Source of the DNA: Oreohelix idahoensis
Lineage: Eukaryota; Mollusca; Gastropoda; Stylommatophora; Oreohelicidae
Assembly: GCA_024509875.1 (NCBI GenBank)
Contig: JAMPIV010014148.1
Coordinates: 310,001-374,000 of the forward strand
Reading direction: 5' to 3'
Length of the DNA stretch: 64,000 bases
This document shows, piece after piece, positions 12,043 to 22,494 of this stretch. The translations under genes and the position numbers were made by a program. Under the pieces are notes generated by a model that saw only the letters and a program-made list of their open reading frames with translations, had not been told where the DNA came from and searched no databases. The number at the start of each line of letters is the position of its first letter. Position 1 is the first letter of the stretch.

Positions 12043-13951
12043 TATGTCCCCCACACGAAGTCTTAGCTTGGGAAGACTCCTGCGAGTCAGGATGCATTTT
12101 ACATTCCCTATTGTCGGCTGATGTTATCTCCTCGCTATCACTATCCTCCTCATCTTCCTCGTTTCCGCCATCCTTCTCCTCGTTCAAATCGTTCTTCTCG
12201 CAATCTTCCTCAGTTGCTTCTCCTGCATCAGCTATAAAGAGCTGCTCCCTTTCCTGTTTCAATATCGTGACCGTAGTCAAGAGTTGTCGCCCCTGCTCGA
12301 CTACGTTCGTAGAGTGTGTTGTGATTTTCTGCACACCTGCAGATGACTGTCTAGCCGCATTGGGCTGCAGTGCTGAGTTCGGATTTCCTTTATTCAAATG
12401 CTTTGTGGCTGCTCGTGTCCTGAAGTTGGCCGCTTCAGTTATGTGTCTGGCTAAGTATCTCTTTAGCAGAATAATATTATATATTTCCAGCTGATTCTCC
12501 TCTGGAATCTTATAATTGGTTTGAGATGCCTTCTCGACCACTGTGTATGGCCCGTGCCATCCAATCAGTAACCTGTTCTGTTTACTATGCATAAACAGTA
12601 AAACTTGTTTGCCTATCTCTAGCTCACACTTAGGACCAGTCGTATTATATTCTCCGTCATGTTGACGCCTCCTCTTCCTCATACGTGGTCTGTTTCCCTT
12701 ACTAGTGGCTTCCTCACTTTTCCCATGATTTGATGCCCCTCTCTGGCATTCAGGACCTGATCTGATAAATTGATCCATGTCCCTTGCGATTCCCTGCCAA
12801 TAATAATGATGGGTGATTCTTTGCGTAGTGATATATTGTCTGACCTGACCACTAGATTTACTAGCATGTCCCATACCTAAGATATAAAATCTATATCGTG
12901 CTGGTACTACCTGTTGCTTATACTCATATCCGCGCTTTCCTACTCTCCTAAGGAGTTGTCCTTGCTGTTTAAAGCAGTCTCCTGGTTGCGCTGGATTGTC
13001 TCCCTTCAGTCTCTTCTTAAAACAAGGTTCTACCGCTTTGTCGTTGTTGTGAGCTTGTCTCAGCTCTTGCGGATGGCAGTGAACCTCGTCTCCTTGTCTC
13101 TTCTCCTTCGCTTGGTCACTTGTCTGCACTGCAGCTGTGACTCTTGATTGACGAGTGTCTCCTAAACTCACATATTTGTAGCCTAAAATGACTTCGTATG
13201 TATGATCATTTAAAACTGCCGTTCGTAGTTCTCCCTTGACATATCTGCCTTCAATGGGAGTCCGGGCGATAGCCGCCATCATTGGAGGATCGCCGTTACC
13301 TGTGACCTGAATTTCCACAGTTCCATCAGTCAATTGTTCTGATCTAACCAGTCTTGAACTGATTTTCGAATCGAATTCCAGTCTGGAATCGAATACCTCT
13401 TCCGCTCTTTCTCTATTGACAACGTTGTGTTCCGAGGGAATCCGGGCGCTAGTCGCCGTCCCTACAATATCACTTTTCCTTTTCCGCCCCTTTGCATTAG
13501 GGTCCTTGTAATATTCGTTGCCAGGTTTAAACCTCTTCTTTCTTTTGAGTGGTCCATTCTTATTGACACTAACTCTCAGTGTGTCTTTCTTCGCTCTGTC
13601 GAAATAAAAAATGTTTCCCCACTTCTTTCTTCTGCTAACCAATCTTTGAATCCGCCGACGGATCAAAGTTGGCCATTGTTTGTCCTTATTACGTATCTTG
13701 TGTATCTTGCCCGTGGAATGGTCATAAATCAAGATACGGTGCAACCCATCTGTCCTTTTGTATCGGGTACAGTGTGTTGTTAATTTCGCGCGTCGGCGCT
13801 GTGCCTTGCCTAAAACGCGTACACCAAGCTGTTTCCTTTTGTGTCGCCTGGTGTCTTTCCTTCTGTCTATCCGCTTAGTTTTTGTCTCGCCTACATATAG
13901 AATCGGAGTCCCGTGGGTGTTGAGCTGCTGTATCCCCGCCGGCTCTACCAC
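11813..13951 (-). CDS. Element E ORF2: protease-like, HHCC-like and GPY/F protein with acidic tail
   Basis: This is a 712-residue open frame; the first codon in phase listed is GTG, but the frame is also open further upstream. The N-terminal 170 residues are very basic and unrecognised. Near residues 185-290 lies a segment homologous to the C protease, but the active site reads FDSRLEFD instead of DTG. Residues about 350-415 resemble an HHCC finger with its first Cys replaced (SGPECQ). A GPY/F module follows (LLIGWHGPYTVVEK). The last 200 residues are unlike known pol and include a strongly acidic stretch (EEDEEDSDSEE) near residue 600. The final 77 residues come from the LTR. It lacks an integrase core, RT and RNase H, yet has stayed open. 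It may be a trans-acting accessory or just a young deletion product. Confidence 0.7.
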   Translation of the reverse strand: MVEPAGIQQLNTHGTPILYVGETKTKRIDRRKDTRRHKRKQLGVRVLGKAQRRRAKLTTHCTRYKRTDGLHRILIYDHSTGKIHKIRNKDKQWPTLIRRRIQRLVSRRKKWGNIFYFDRAKKDTLRVSVNKNGPLKRKKRFKPGNEYYKDPNAKGRKRKSDIVGTATSARIPSEHNVVNRERAEEVFDSRLEFDSKISSRLVRSEQLTDGTVEIQVTGNGDPPMMAAIARTPIEGRYVKGELRTAVLNDHTYEVILGYKYVSLGDTRQSRVTAAVQTSDQAKEKRQGDEVHCHPQELRQAHNNDKAVEPCFKKRLKGDNPAQPGDCFKQQGQLLRRVGKRGYEYKQQVVPARYRFYILGMGHASKSSGQVRQYITTQRITHHYYWQGIARDMDQFIRSGPECQRGASNHGKSEEATSKGNRPRMRKRRRQHDGEYNTTGPKCELEIGKQVLLFMHSKQNRLLIGWHGPYTVVEKASQTNYKIPEENQLEIYNIILLKRYLARHITEAANFRTRAATKHLNKGNPNSALQPNAARQSSAGVQKITTHSTNVVEQGRQLLTTVTILKQEREQLFIADAGEATEEDCEKNDLNEEKDGGNEEDEEDSDSEEITSADNRECKMHPDSQESSQAKTSCGGHMSRDASKSAIKFLKPNGNILSVNFSLNECVFRLSILIVGTDIVFISREKLTNFTRNVDITIAIARRESCKRNNIHL

Positions 13952-13961
13952 ACTTTTCTCC

Positions 13962-15188
13962 TCATGATCCTCTTCTACCTCCTTTTGAAGAGAGTCGGGG
14001 GGGTGCCTCCGTGTCCGTCGTCCACCCTGTCCCGATAATCGTATGTGTTGTTATACCTTCTAAAGGCACACATTTCTCTCCGTAAGTTTTAAAAGTGGTA
14101 GGATCTGACTTTTCCTCGTCCTGGGTAAAGGCAGACTTAGGCGATGTGTGCAACTGTCTATTTCCGTGGATAATAGCGAATGCCCGTTCCTGTCCGGTCG
14201 CTTCTTTCCACGTAGAAGGGCCGGTGGAGTAAGGTAATAATTGTTCTCCTGATGTCAGGAGACAAGTGCCTGTTTTCTTCTTCCCTGTGATGCCAGGTGA
14301 AATTGTTTTATTCGAAGTCCCCTTGCAAGATCCATCGAAGGTACCGCTCGCAATTAGAGTGGGTTCTTCTGTGCCTTTTAATAACTTTCCGTTATCTCTG
14401 CAGCGGTGTCTGGAATCCATTGAATTAACTACCGCCGGGTGTGATTTTTCCCCCTCTTTTCTCCGGGACTCTTTGTCCTTCATTGTTCGGGTTTCTATAT
14501 ACGCCAAGCGATGGAGAGGAGGGCGGTTTCGGCACTCACTGGTGTAGTGATTTTTCATGCGACAATACCGGCACCATTTTTCCCCTTGCCTCTGGTTCTG
14601 AGAAAAGGAGTTGTGTTGAGTTTCCTGTCTATGTGGATTGCAAAGCAAGTTGTCTTTCTTCCCCTGATACCGGTCAACTGCGCCCTTCTCGTAATCAGTT
14701 TCTCCTGCAGATTTCTTTGCATATGTCGTAATGCAAGGCGAAGATGGTGTGTCCTCTAGGCGATATGATAGCTCGTCTGCCACTTCATGGGCCGAAATAC
14801 ATATTTCTGGTTCAACTCTTGTGGATAGTTCAAATGCTTTAAGCAACCTCTTCATCCGAAGTTCGTGCTCTCTCTCTGCCTTATTTCTCTCTAACTCTGC
14901 CTTGAATCTCCTATACTCGGCCTCTCTCTCTCTCTCAGCTTCTAATTTCTTGGCTTCTCTCTCCTCCTTCTCCGCTGCTAATGTCAATCTTCTTTGCTCT
15001 ACTTCTGCTGCTAGTTTATCTTTTCTCTCTTGCTCTGCAAGTTTGTCTTTTCTCTCTTCTTTGTGCGCCGTTAACATTTTTTCCACATATTCCATAAGTT
15101 CTCCTTTTTCTAGTTTTAAACTAGTTGCTTCCTGGATAATCGCAGCGCGAATTTGCATCAAATCTGCCATGATCAAGCTAGAATTCAA
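13962..15188 (-). CDS. Element E ORF1: gag-like protein with coiled coil and zinc knuckle
   Basis: The 408-residue frame has the likely start at the internal Met of MADLMQ, about residue 7, because element C gag starts at the matching place (MAELAK). Residues 25-130 are a Glu/Lys/Arg/Ala-rich coiled coil. The capsid-like core seen in A, B and C is largely missing. A CCHC knuckle (CRYCRMKNHYTSEC) follows at about residues 206-219, and the rest is Ser/Thr/Lys-rich and unrecognised. The product would bind RNA and package the element. It overlaps ORF2, whose frame is open upstream of 13951; the phases differ across a run of seven G (13997-14003). Confidence 0.7.
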   Translation of the reverse strand: MNSSLIMADLMQIRAAIIQEATSLKLEKGELMEYVEKMLTAHKEERKDKLAEQERKDKLAAEVEQRRLTLAAEKEEREAKKLEAEREREAEYRRFKAELERNKAEREHELRMKRLLKAFELSTRVEPEICISAHEVADELSYRLEDTPSSPCITTYAKKSAGETDYEKGAVDRYQGKKDNLLCNPHRQETQHNSFSQNQRQGEKWCRYCRMKNHYTSECRNRPPLHRLAYIETRTMKDKESRRKEGEKSHPAVVNSMDSRHRCRDNGKLLKGTEEPTLIASGTFDGSCKGTSNKTISPGITGKKKTGTCLLTSGEQLLPYSTGPSTWKEATGQERAFAIIHGNRQLHTSPKSAFTQDEEKSDPTTFKTYGEKCVPLEGITTHTIIGTGWTTDTEAPPRLSSKGGRRGS

Positions 15189-15865
15189 TCTGCCTATCGC
15201 TACTCAAAATTATGTGAGAGAAAAAAAATATAGGGCGAAGAAAAAATTTGTGCCCTTGGCCAAAGGGAGAACCAAAACAAATTTCCCGTATGCTTCGCTA
15301 TAACCTTTACAGCCGTACAGGTAAATGACAATAGTAAAGAAAACCTTGGCAATACAATTCTAAGGCTTGCTAAGAATACCAGTCAAATATTTCTGACCAT
15401 CAACTGCCTGCCTACCAAGAAAACAATACTAAAATGTTTCGTCTCAGTGGCTTAGTCGCTATTGTCCACTTGTGAACAAAAGGAATACACAATGTCGGGT
15501 CGCTCGTTCAAAGCGTCCGACTTCAACAATGCCTTTTGATCGAGTCCCACGTGGTACTACCAAAAATCCAGGTAAATTTATAATGATGACAACAAATCAA
15601 TATTGGTAACCAGATGCAGTAATAAAGTGCATATAAATTAATACGGTGTAATCTTCTAACATGTGTCAATGTCTTTCTTAATATACTATGAATATCTAAT
15701 CTTAATATCTAATATGAATATCTAGTTATCTAATACTCTATTCTGTGTTCTTTCCCTCTACCTAAGTAGAATAAGGAACAGTATAGAAGACAGTGAATAG
15801 GTTTATACAAAATTTGCAAAAAAGAATTATTTAATGTTTTAGTCTAGGGCAAGTCCCAAGGTATA

Positions 15866-15884
15866 TTCCGGACTGCAGCCCACA
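15866..15884 (-). promoter_or_regulatory. Candidate primer-binding site of E
   Basis: In element sense the sequence four to six bases after the LTR end reads GTGGGCTGCAGTCCGGAAT. It resembles, with differences, the tRNA 3'-end complement seen in C (TGGGGTCTTGTCC...). The position suits a tRNA primer site. The priming tRNA is not certain. Confidence 0.4.
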
Positions 15885-15888
15885 ATTA

Positions 15889-18463
15889 TGTCACAAAGTT
15901 ACCCCTGTGAGGGTAACCAAAGAGAGTTATCTGTGAGGTGCCGGCTTTGTCAATGGCTCAGATTCGCCTGGCACCCGGTTGAAGATGAGCAGCAGGAGTG
16001 GAGAAGGTGAATATAAGACTTTGGGATGAATTCCCAGCATATAGCCCCAGTGATTCTGGATCTCGTGACATATACCTCCTACCACTCTATCTCCCCCTCT
16101 ATATACTAACGAGCCCCCACTCCCCTATTACACTGAGTGAACAGAAGAGAAAGAGAAGAAGAACAGTATGTCTCTTTCGCACACTTTCGTTCCTTCTCTA
16201 TATATGTGATAACGTGTGTTGGTAAACACAACTACAACATTTATTAATGTTCTGAAATATAACAACATTCAATTACACTGATACATACAATGCAACTAGA
16301 AATAACATTAACTATCCCTGTGAAGAAAGATATTAGTTAATGCAAAATACACAAATGAATCTAAAGTCTACCCTATGTGATGATGATGAATTTAAGTAAC
16401 TCCTAAATACTAACAAAAAGGATATCTTGTGTTTCTTGGTCTCTTGCTAACTGTCAATAAACTCTGGTTGTTTGAACACAATGGACAAGTCTTTGTCTGC
16501 CTACAATAACATTGGACGGTTCACTCGATTTCGCCAGGTGTCCACGGCTTGTATTTTTGTCTTTCACAATGCCTGTGTTGACATTGTCCCGAGCGTCCGA
16601 GGTGTCTTATTCATGGGTGAGGTTGAACACAATGTTAGGCGGGTGAGACTTCGTCTGTTATGCAGATGTCCTTTTGTTGTCTTGGTATTTTGCTTATGTG
16701 GTGACGATGATGGAAATATGTTGTATATTCGTATTTGTTGGTGCATCAATTGTACAGGGAGAATCTGTCCATTACTGCATGTAATTTAGGATCTCGATAA
16801 ATTTGGTAGGCACTGGGGTTACAAAATCTCCCGTCTGCTCTTGCAGCTTTTGATCATAGTTTCTCAAAGGCACTTGTTGTAAAAAATCATCCGTTGGCGA
16901 CTGCCACTTCAGATCATTAAATTTCTCAAAGGCACTTGTTGTAAAAATCATCCGTTGGCGACTGCCACTTCAGATCATTAAATTTCACGTGGACAGCTAT
17001 TTAGAAATGCAGCAATCCTTCTGGGTATTTTCTGCTTTCTTTTTGGGTGGGTAGTCGATGATAGAAAGACCCTTCACCGCCTGGTAAATTCCTTTCTGAC
17101 CCCCGTGGAGTATTGGTAGGTTGTTGCCGTTAATTACGTGTGAGATGCGTGTCGTCGCAGTATCTCGGTCGGCCCTACTCTAAAGCTTGTCCTGTGATTA
17201 ACGCCAACCACGTAGTAGACTAAGGATGAGTATCTCAAATGGTCCCTGTCTCTACCACTGTGATGGATAAAATAATGAACCCTTTGTAAGTATCCCGTAA
17301 ACTATGCTACGCCTGTAGTGTCTTGTATGTGAAATCTTATCACTATAAGAAAGGGCTGTGCGGTGTTTACTGCACGTTTAACATGTAATGTAAGAGGCAA
17401 AATAAAAGTGTCTTGTATTTACTTCGTTATAGTTACTGGAAACTGTGCAATCTTATAAATATAATCATTCTCTGCATGGCGTTTATTGCAACCTGTACTT
17501 ATTAGTGTGAAATATAATATTATAATAAACGTGACTGGTATTTACAGTGTTATATTTATGGAAAATATGTATATATTATCTGAATGAAGTTAAGACATAA
17601 TAATGATAAAGTACAAAATATATTACACTAACCTTGGTGTCCCTATACGAATTTCACTGACACAATGTCTTGATTCTTTCTTGTGAAATCTAGAACCCAC
17701 GTTTTGGTTGGCGGAATGGTTTCTCTTACCAATGCCAAGCAATGAATCTAGTTGGGTTATATATCGTCTGAATCGCCTAGGGCGATTTTTTTTCGGGTTC
17801 GCTTCCTGTGTCATGTGAAATTTCGTTTGTTTTTCCTAAAGTCAGACATTCCGTCCTCAAACTGTGTAAAATTTCCTGTATTATTTTGCTATGGTCGCTC
17901 TCATATTTTGCTTATCCGAGACAACTTGTCTGCGTTCGTCTTTTGGGGCACGTACAGTGTTGTTCTTCTCGTTATAATTTCGTATTCATACTGCTTTCAT
18001 GTTGTCCCTGGCTCAGACTTTCAGTCTCCTTTAATCCAATATTACTTTGTCTGAACGACTGACCACAATACTCATTGTAAAATTACTTGGCCTTCTGTCG
18101 CCGACTGCACATTATGTTCTATTACTAGCCAAAATAATAATTGGGTATTACTGGCTTTGTGTAAACACACCCGCGACGTCCGGCGATGGACTGTTTATGT
18201 AATGTCTCCCTGTTGGGCGACATTTATGACTTTCTACAGGTGAATGTTATTACGTTTACAAGACTCACGCCGAGCGATGGCTATTGTTATGTCAACATTC
18301 CTTGTAAAATTGGTCAATTTTTCACGACTGATGAAAACGATGTCTGTGCCGACAATCAGTATAGAAAGTCGAAATACACACTCATTCAGTGAGAAATTTA
18401 CCGACAAAATATTACCATTAGGTTTTAGGAATTTAATTGCAGACTTACTCGCGTCCCGTGACA
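15889..18463 (-). repeat. Element E 5' LTR
   Basis: This is the upstream LTR in element sense and would carry the promoter. It includes the same 62-bp repeat (16860-16985) as the other LTR. Between it and ORF1 lies about 700 bp of leader (15189-15888) with no gene I can support. Confidence 0.9.
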
Positions 18464-19171
18464 GTATGTCTCCCCAGACAACAGTTTGGCATTTCTAAAT
18501 TTCTTACGATAAAATTCACCATTCTTCTCGTACCTTAATAACAAAGCCTGCTTTAACATGTCATAATTGTCTTGGTCTTCCCTGTTCATTTTGGCAAATA
18601 CTTCATAAGAAGTACCTCTCAATCCCTGTGATAGCTTTAAACTCCACCTCTCTCTCTCTAACCCATATGTAGTAGCTAATAACTCAAAACGTCCTAGGTA
18701 CCCCTCTATGTCATCGTCTTTTTCAACAAAATGGTCTAAATGAAACCCCATAGCTGAGTTTGAGGCTCCCAGACTGGGCGTAGCATCTGAGGCAAAAGGG
18801 CTGGCACCATTTTCATGAGCCGGGCCTTGTAATTCCAGCTCCCTTAGTCGTAATTCGTGCTCCCTTTGCAACCTTCTATCTTCTGCCTCCCTTTCGGCAG
18901 TCAACCTTTTTTCTTCTGCCTCCCTTTCGGCAGTCAACCTTTTTTCTTCTGCCTCCCTTTCCTGTCGTTTTTCTTCTGCCTCAATCTGCAGCCTCTTAAT
19001 TTCTCTATCAGCCTCAATTTGTAACCTCTTCTCTTCAGCTACCTTTCTATCTTCCCTTTCAATATATTTATCACATTCAGCCGTTACATATTGAATTAAA
19101 ATTTGACCATCCATTCCCATCTCCTTCGCGGTGAGCACAGCAGCTGATCTAAATTTTGCCAGCTCCGCCAT
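18464..19171 (-). pseudogene. Element C gag, N-terminal half (interrupted by E)
   Basis: The start is the ATG at 19171 (MAELAKF); the frame is open further upstream but without a better start. Residues 40-125 are a charged coiled coil with an internal tandem repeat of the type EREAEEKRLTA. After a short linker comes a capsid-like helical region (from FHLDHFVEKDDDIEGYLGRF) resembling the SCAN-like gag fold of A and B (ALLLRYEKNGEFYRKKFR). The protein is cut at the GTATG target site by E and continues at 9467. It would assemble the cytoplasmic virus-like particle. Confidence 0.8.
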
Positions 19172-19414
19172 ACTTTTTAGACAATATAATAATATACAAG
19201 ATAAATCTCTAACCAGTAAATACACTAAGTACTTCTTATGACTATAGTCCAACCAATTCTAACCAACCAGTTAACTAATTAATTATTACTGGCTGTGAAG
19301 ATTCACCAACTTTTATCTGCAGGGACACTTTTAATTTTAAAGGGAATTTTACAATTTATTTCCCTACTTTTATTTCTCCCACCAGGAGATCCTAATATTA
19401 CTGTTGGGCTAATT

Positions 19415-19433
19415 ATCCCTGGACAAGACCCCA
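19415..19433 (-). promoter_or_regulatory. Primer-binding site of C, tRNA-Pro-like
   Basis: In element sense, five bases after the LTR end (CACTACA), the sequence reads TGGGGTCTTGTCCAGGGAT. It matches the well-known tRNA-Pro primer site of gammaretroviruses (TGGGGGCTCGTCCGGGAT) at most positions, with two substitutions and one inserted base. The identity of the tRNA in this host is inference. Confidence 0.55.
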
Positions 19434-19438
19434 ATTTA

Positions 19439-21651
19439 TGTAGTGGTGTTGAAAGTATTGTATGATGGTGATATTACTAAATGTAATTGTATGAGGCCAG
19501 CTGTGAAGGCTCCTGAGATAAAATGTAGTTGAGAATTGTCAGAAGGCCTTTCTTGCTACCACTACGACCTCACACTTAATTTTTTTTAATGAATGTGGCT
19601 ACGTAAAGTGTCTAGGGTTATGATGTGTAGTGTAGTGTGATAGTTTATAAATACACCCACAGATAATTAAGGAGACTAATAATATTAACAAATGTTAAAA
19701 TACACTGAACTAACTCACGTGTGTAAAAGTTTTGATGGAAATATATTACATTTATTTGTCCTGGATCAAGTTTTATGTTGACCAGAACTTGTTTTAAAAG
19801 AAGGATTTAAAATTTATGAAAAGAAATGCATGGAATGTTACATAATAAATGCAAGAGTGTACATATAAGTACTAGACTAGTTAGTTTTATTAAAATGTTC
19901 TAGTAGTCATCTACTTGGGAGAATAGTTAATGTTTGTGCTGTTGGGGTGGCCTCATCACACCTGTCTATATTGACTACACAGTGTCCAGAAAATGGTGGG
20001 AATTTTTATGGGGATATTAGTAACTACAAAGCGTTGGTGAATGTCCAGCAGACCAGAGGCTCACTCATCTTGTAGTTGTAGCTCTGGTGCTGAAATCTTG
20101 TGGTCCCACCTCTCCGTGCTGGCGGGCAATAATGGTGGTCTCTGTCACAAGTACTGCACAGATACACTCGAGTAAAGTCACCAACTGAATAGACACTGCT
20201 TTGTTGACAACAGAAACTCACAGCTCTGCAATCAAAGTATGGGCCATGTGTCAAAATCTATTCTCTACCCACGTCTGGACACAACACTGACACAACAACC
20301 ACATCATACAGACAGGTCAGATCTCTCTGACCAAACAGCACATTTACCATGGTGGTTTTACATCAGATAGATCCTCCCAGACTATAGATTCTAACAAATA
20401 TTTATTAGTTTTCTGCCCTAAAAGTGGATAGGTAATATGTTTCATTATTCTCAACACTTGATCTGTCTTTCCTAACCCTTGTTGGAGTTTATGTATATTG
20501 TTGGTCCCTAGACCCTGACTAGGGCGGGGGGTCTAGAGCAAATCCCTACTTGTTTGTAAGGCTAGATTTCGATATGGCAGTATCAAATCACTCAAACATG
20601 AAACAATATTCAAAATATATAAGGAAATAATTTCAATCTTACCAGATTATGAATAAATAACACAGAATTGCTAGCAAAACTCAGCTGAGCTGCTGGCTAT
20701 AGTATGGCGTCCCTAAATTTCTTTCACTTTCTTTCATATGGGAATCACCACACTTTAAAATCTGTGTCTATCACTGAACAACTATTGAAGAATGGCCCCA
20801 AATGCGCTCTGAGCGCTAATAATATGATTGTCTGTGGCCAATCACTGCCTAGGTTTATTTTAAATTCAAATTTCCTACCCTAAAGTCATTTCAGTCATGC
20901 TTCAGTCAAGTATGGATGGTTATCTGTTAGTCTGTCCGTCTCTACTTGTGTTTCTACAAAAATGTACTTGATTTTTGAACCAACCTTTCTCTCCCCTCCA
21001 AAATTTTGTCGTTAAAAGTTATTTTTAGACACCGCCACCACAATATCCCTTCTCTTCCATACTAAGTAGATTTGAACACCTGCGTCTCGAGGTCGTGTTT
21101 TTTTGTGCAAATAGCGACACTTTTTATTCAATACAGTCATGTCGCTGATGTGAACAACACTGTCTTTTGTCATTATCTTCAATATTATCTATCCGTCTGT
21201 AAAATTAAGACCATATTAGTTCACTGCTCCGAATGGGCCATCCGGCCAGCTAATTTTTATATTCCTAACATTAATATTAAGAAAAAAATACTTTTTAAAT
21301 TTTGTAATATTTCGAACATCTGCGTTTAGCCGCTGAATTCAAATCAAGGGCTTGGTATCGCAAAAGCGTCCATTCCGTACCTCGTGTCAATTTGGGGGAC
21401 GTGAATTTTTACTTTCCTCCATCCCCCCCAATTGCGTCTCCTTAGCCTTGCCAGTCTCACGCAATCTTTCCAGTCATATTTTTTCCTTTTTATCCGCCGT
21501 TCCCCTCCTGTCTAGCGAGTCAAATTTTATGGAGGGTGATGACCCGCGGTCTGGTCGATCATGTACATCAGCAGCCTACGCATTATGTTTTTATCCTTAA
21601 ATGTTATCTTTGGAGGTATTTTACCGTTGTATCTCTGTCAATTGCACTACA
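19439..21651 (-). repeat. Element C 5' LTR
   Basis: The 2213-bp LTR is nearly identical to 3779-5992. The leader between it and the gag start (19172-19438) is short and holds the primer-binding site. No LTR-internal gene is supported. Confidence 0.9.
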
Positions 21652-21808
21652 CAACTGAACACAATAATACAAATCTATGTACTGGTACTGTCAGAGACTA
21701 GCTAAGAAACTAGTTAGTACAACTGAATATAAAAATACAAATCTATGTACTGGTACTGTCAGAGACTAGCTAAGAAACTAGTAAGTACAACTCAACACAA
21801 TAATACTA
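21652..21808. repeat. 68-bp tandem repeat array, right part
   Basis: The array resumes in phase after element C, with monomer starts at 21702 and 21770, and ends where unique U sequence begins (AATGTCTCTACTTTACG). Copy 2 has more than eight monomers at the equivalent site. Confidence 0.85.
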
Positions 21809-21919
21809 ATGTCTCTACTTTACGTGCTTATTTAGCTTTCGTTTGACCTCGTGTTATCTGTCGTTTTCGTAATTATCTTTTTCTGTCGTTAGTGTTTTTA
21901 TACTTTTTATTTCACCTAT

Positions 21920-22204
21920 ATGTCCCCACTCTTTTTTGCCGTTTTATCTTTACTCATTATCACCATTATCCTTCAATTCCCGAAGGAGCATAGACCTACT
22001 GAAAATGTGTGTCAGTGTTACCGGTGGTTTTTCTTTACTGGACTGTCACTGATGTTGTCAGGGCTGTCGGGCTTACAACATGTGGCCGACGTATTTCTTG
22101 GTAACGCGAATATCATGTGGGCCGTTTCTTTAGCGTATTTTTTTTTCGTACGCCCGCTAATACTCGAGGCGAAATCTCAGGTTATTATTTTATGTCTAAC
22201 CTGA
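21920..22204 (+). pseudogene. Small hydrophobic protein in repeat U, copy 1 (disrupted by SINE)
   Basis: The ATG at 21920 opens a frame with two likely membrane segments (FFAVLSLLIITIILQF near residues 5-20 and FFFTGLSLMLSGL near residue 40), followed by LQHVADVFLGN. The end of the frame reads into the poly-T of the SINE at 22139, so the C-terminus differs from copy 2 (55208-55462). I do not recognise a family. The two visible differences near the N-terminus (F/I and L/F) both change the residue, giving no sign of purifying selection. Confidence 0.3.
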
Positions 22205-22494
22205 CATTGATTTTACGTGAGTATCCCTTTATTTCTTGTACAGAGACAAGTGTCCCTCGCCATTCAGGTAAATACTCGCCGATTTCGGAGGTACCCATTG
22301 CAGCTGGGTCGGCTCAGGAGCCGCCAGTCCCTGGTCGACGACACTCCTTCAAATGTCATCGCCAGGTCTCGAGTTAATCCAGTCCAAATCCCGGTCGACG
22401 AAAAATCCTCAAATGCCGTCGCCCGGGTTTGATCCTGTATCACCCGGTCGCCAGAGCGGTGTTGTAACCACTACGCTAGCGCGGCTCCCACCGC
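22139..22494 (-). mobile_element. tRNA-derived SINE with 10-bp target duplication
   Basis: Flanked by TTTAGCGTAT at 22129-22138 and 22495-22504, and absent from the empty site in copy 2 (near 55425). In minus orientation it starts with a tRNA-like head including A-box-like TAGCGTAGTGG and B-box-like GGATCAAACCC, and ends in an A-run (the T-run at 22139). The body has two related roughly 70-bp units with GTCGACG. Pol III transcription and LINE-driven mobilisation are the known mechanism for this class. The LINE partner is not identified. Confidence 0.85.

Larger units (their letters stand above)
9473..18463 (-). mobile_element. Non-autonomous LTR element E (no RT) nested in C gag
   Basis: The LTRs at 9473-12042 and 15889-18463 are 2570 and 2575 bp. 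They differ by about three substitutions and a few short indels, so insertion was very recent. Ends are perfect 6-bp inverted repeats TGTCAC...GTGACA, with 5-bp duplication GTATG at 9468-9472 and 18464-18468. The internal 3.85 kb carries two overlapping minus-strand ORFs: a gag-like protein and a protease/HHCC/GPY-F remnant with an acidic tail. No RT or RNase H motif is present in any frame I could read, so mobilisation would need proteins from another element, plausibly of C's family. Confidence 0.9.
3779..21651 (-). mobile_element. LTR retrotransposon C (Gmr1-like order), 17.9 kb with nested E
   Basis: The two LTRs (3779-5992 and 19439-21651) are about 2.21 kb each and near-identical. The whole is flanked by the 5-bp duplication CAACT (3774-3778 and 21652-21656). 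The coding order on the minus strand is gag, protease, HHCC finger, GPY/F, RT, RNase H, so integrase modules precede RT. Ty3/gypsy elements normally have RT first. The Gmr1 group is the known exception. The gag is interrupted by element E. I count about 18 substitutions between the LTRs, about 0.8 percent, so the insertion is young. No recognisable integrase catalytic core remains in this copy. Confidence 0.9.

Noticed and set aside
14266..14759. Plus-strand frames opposite E ORF1
   Set aside because: Antisense shadows of the gag-like coding sequence.
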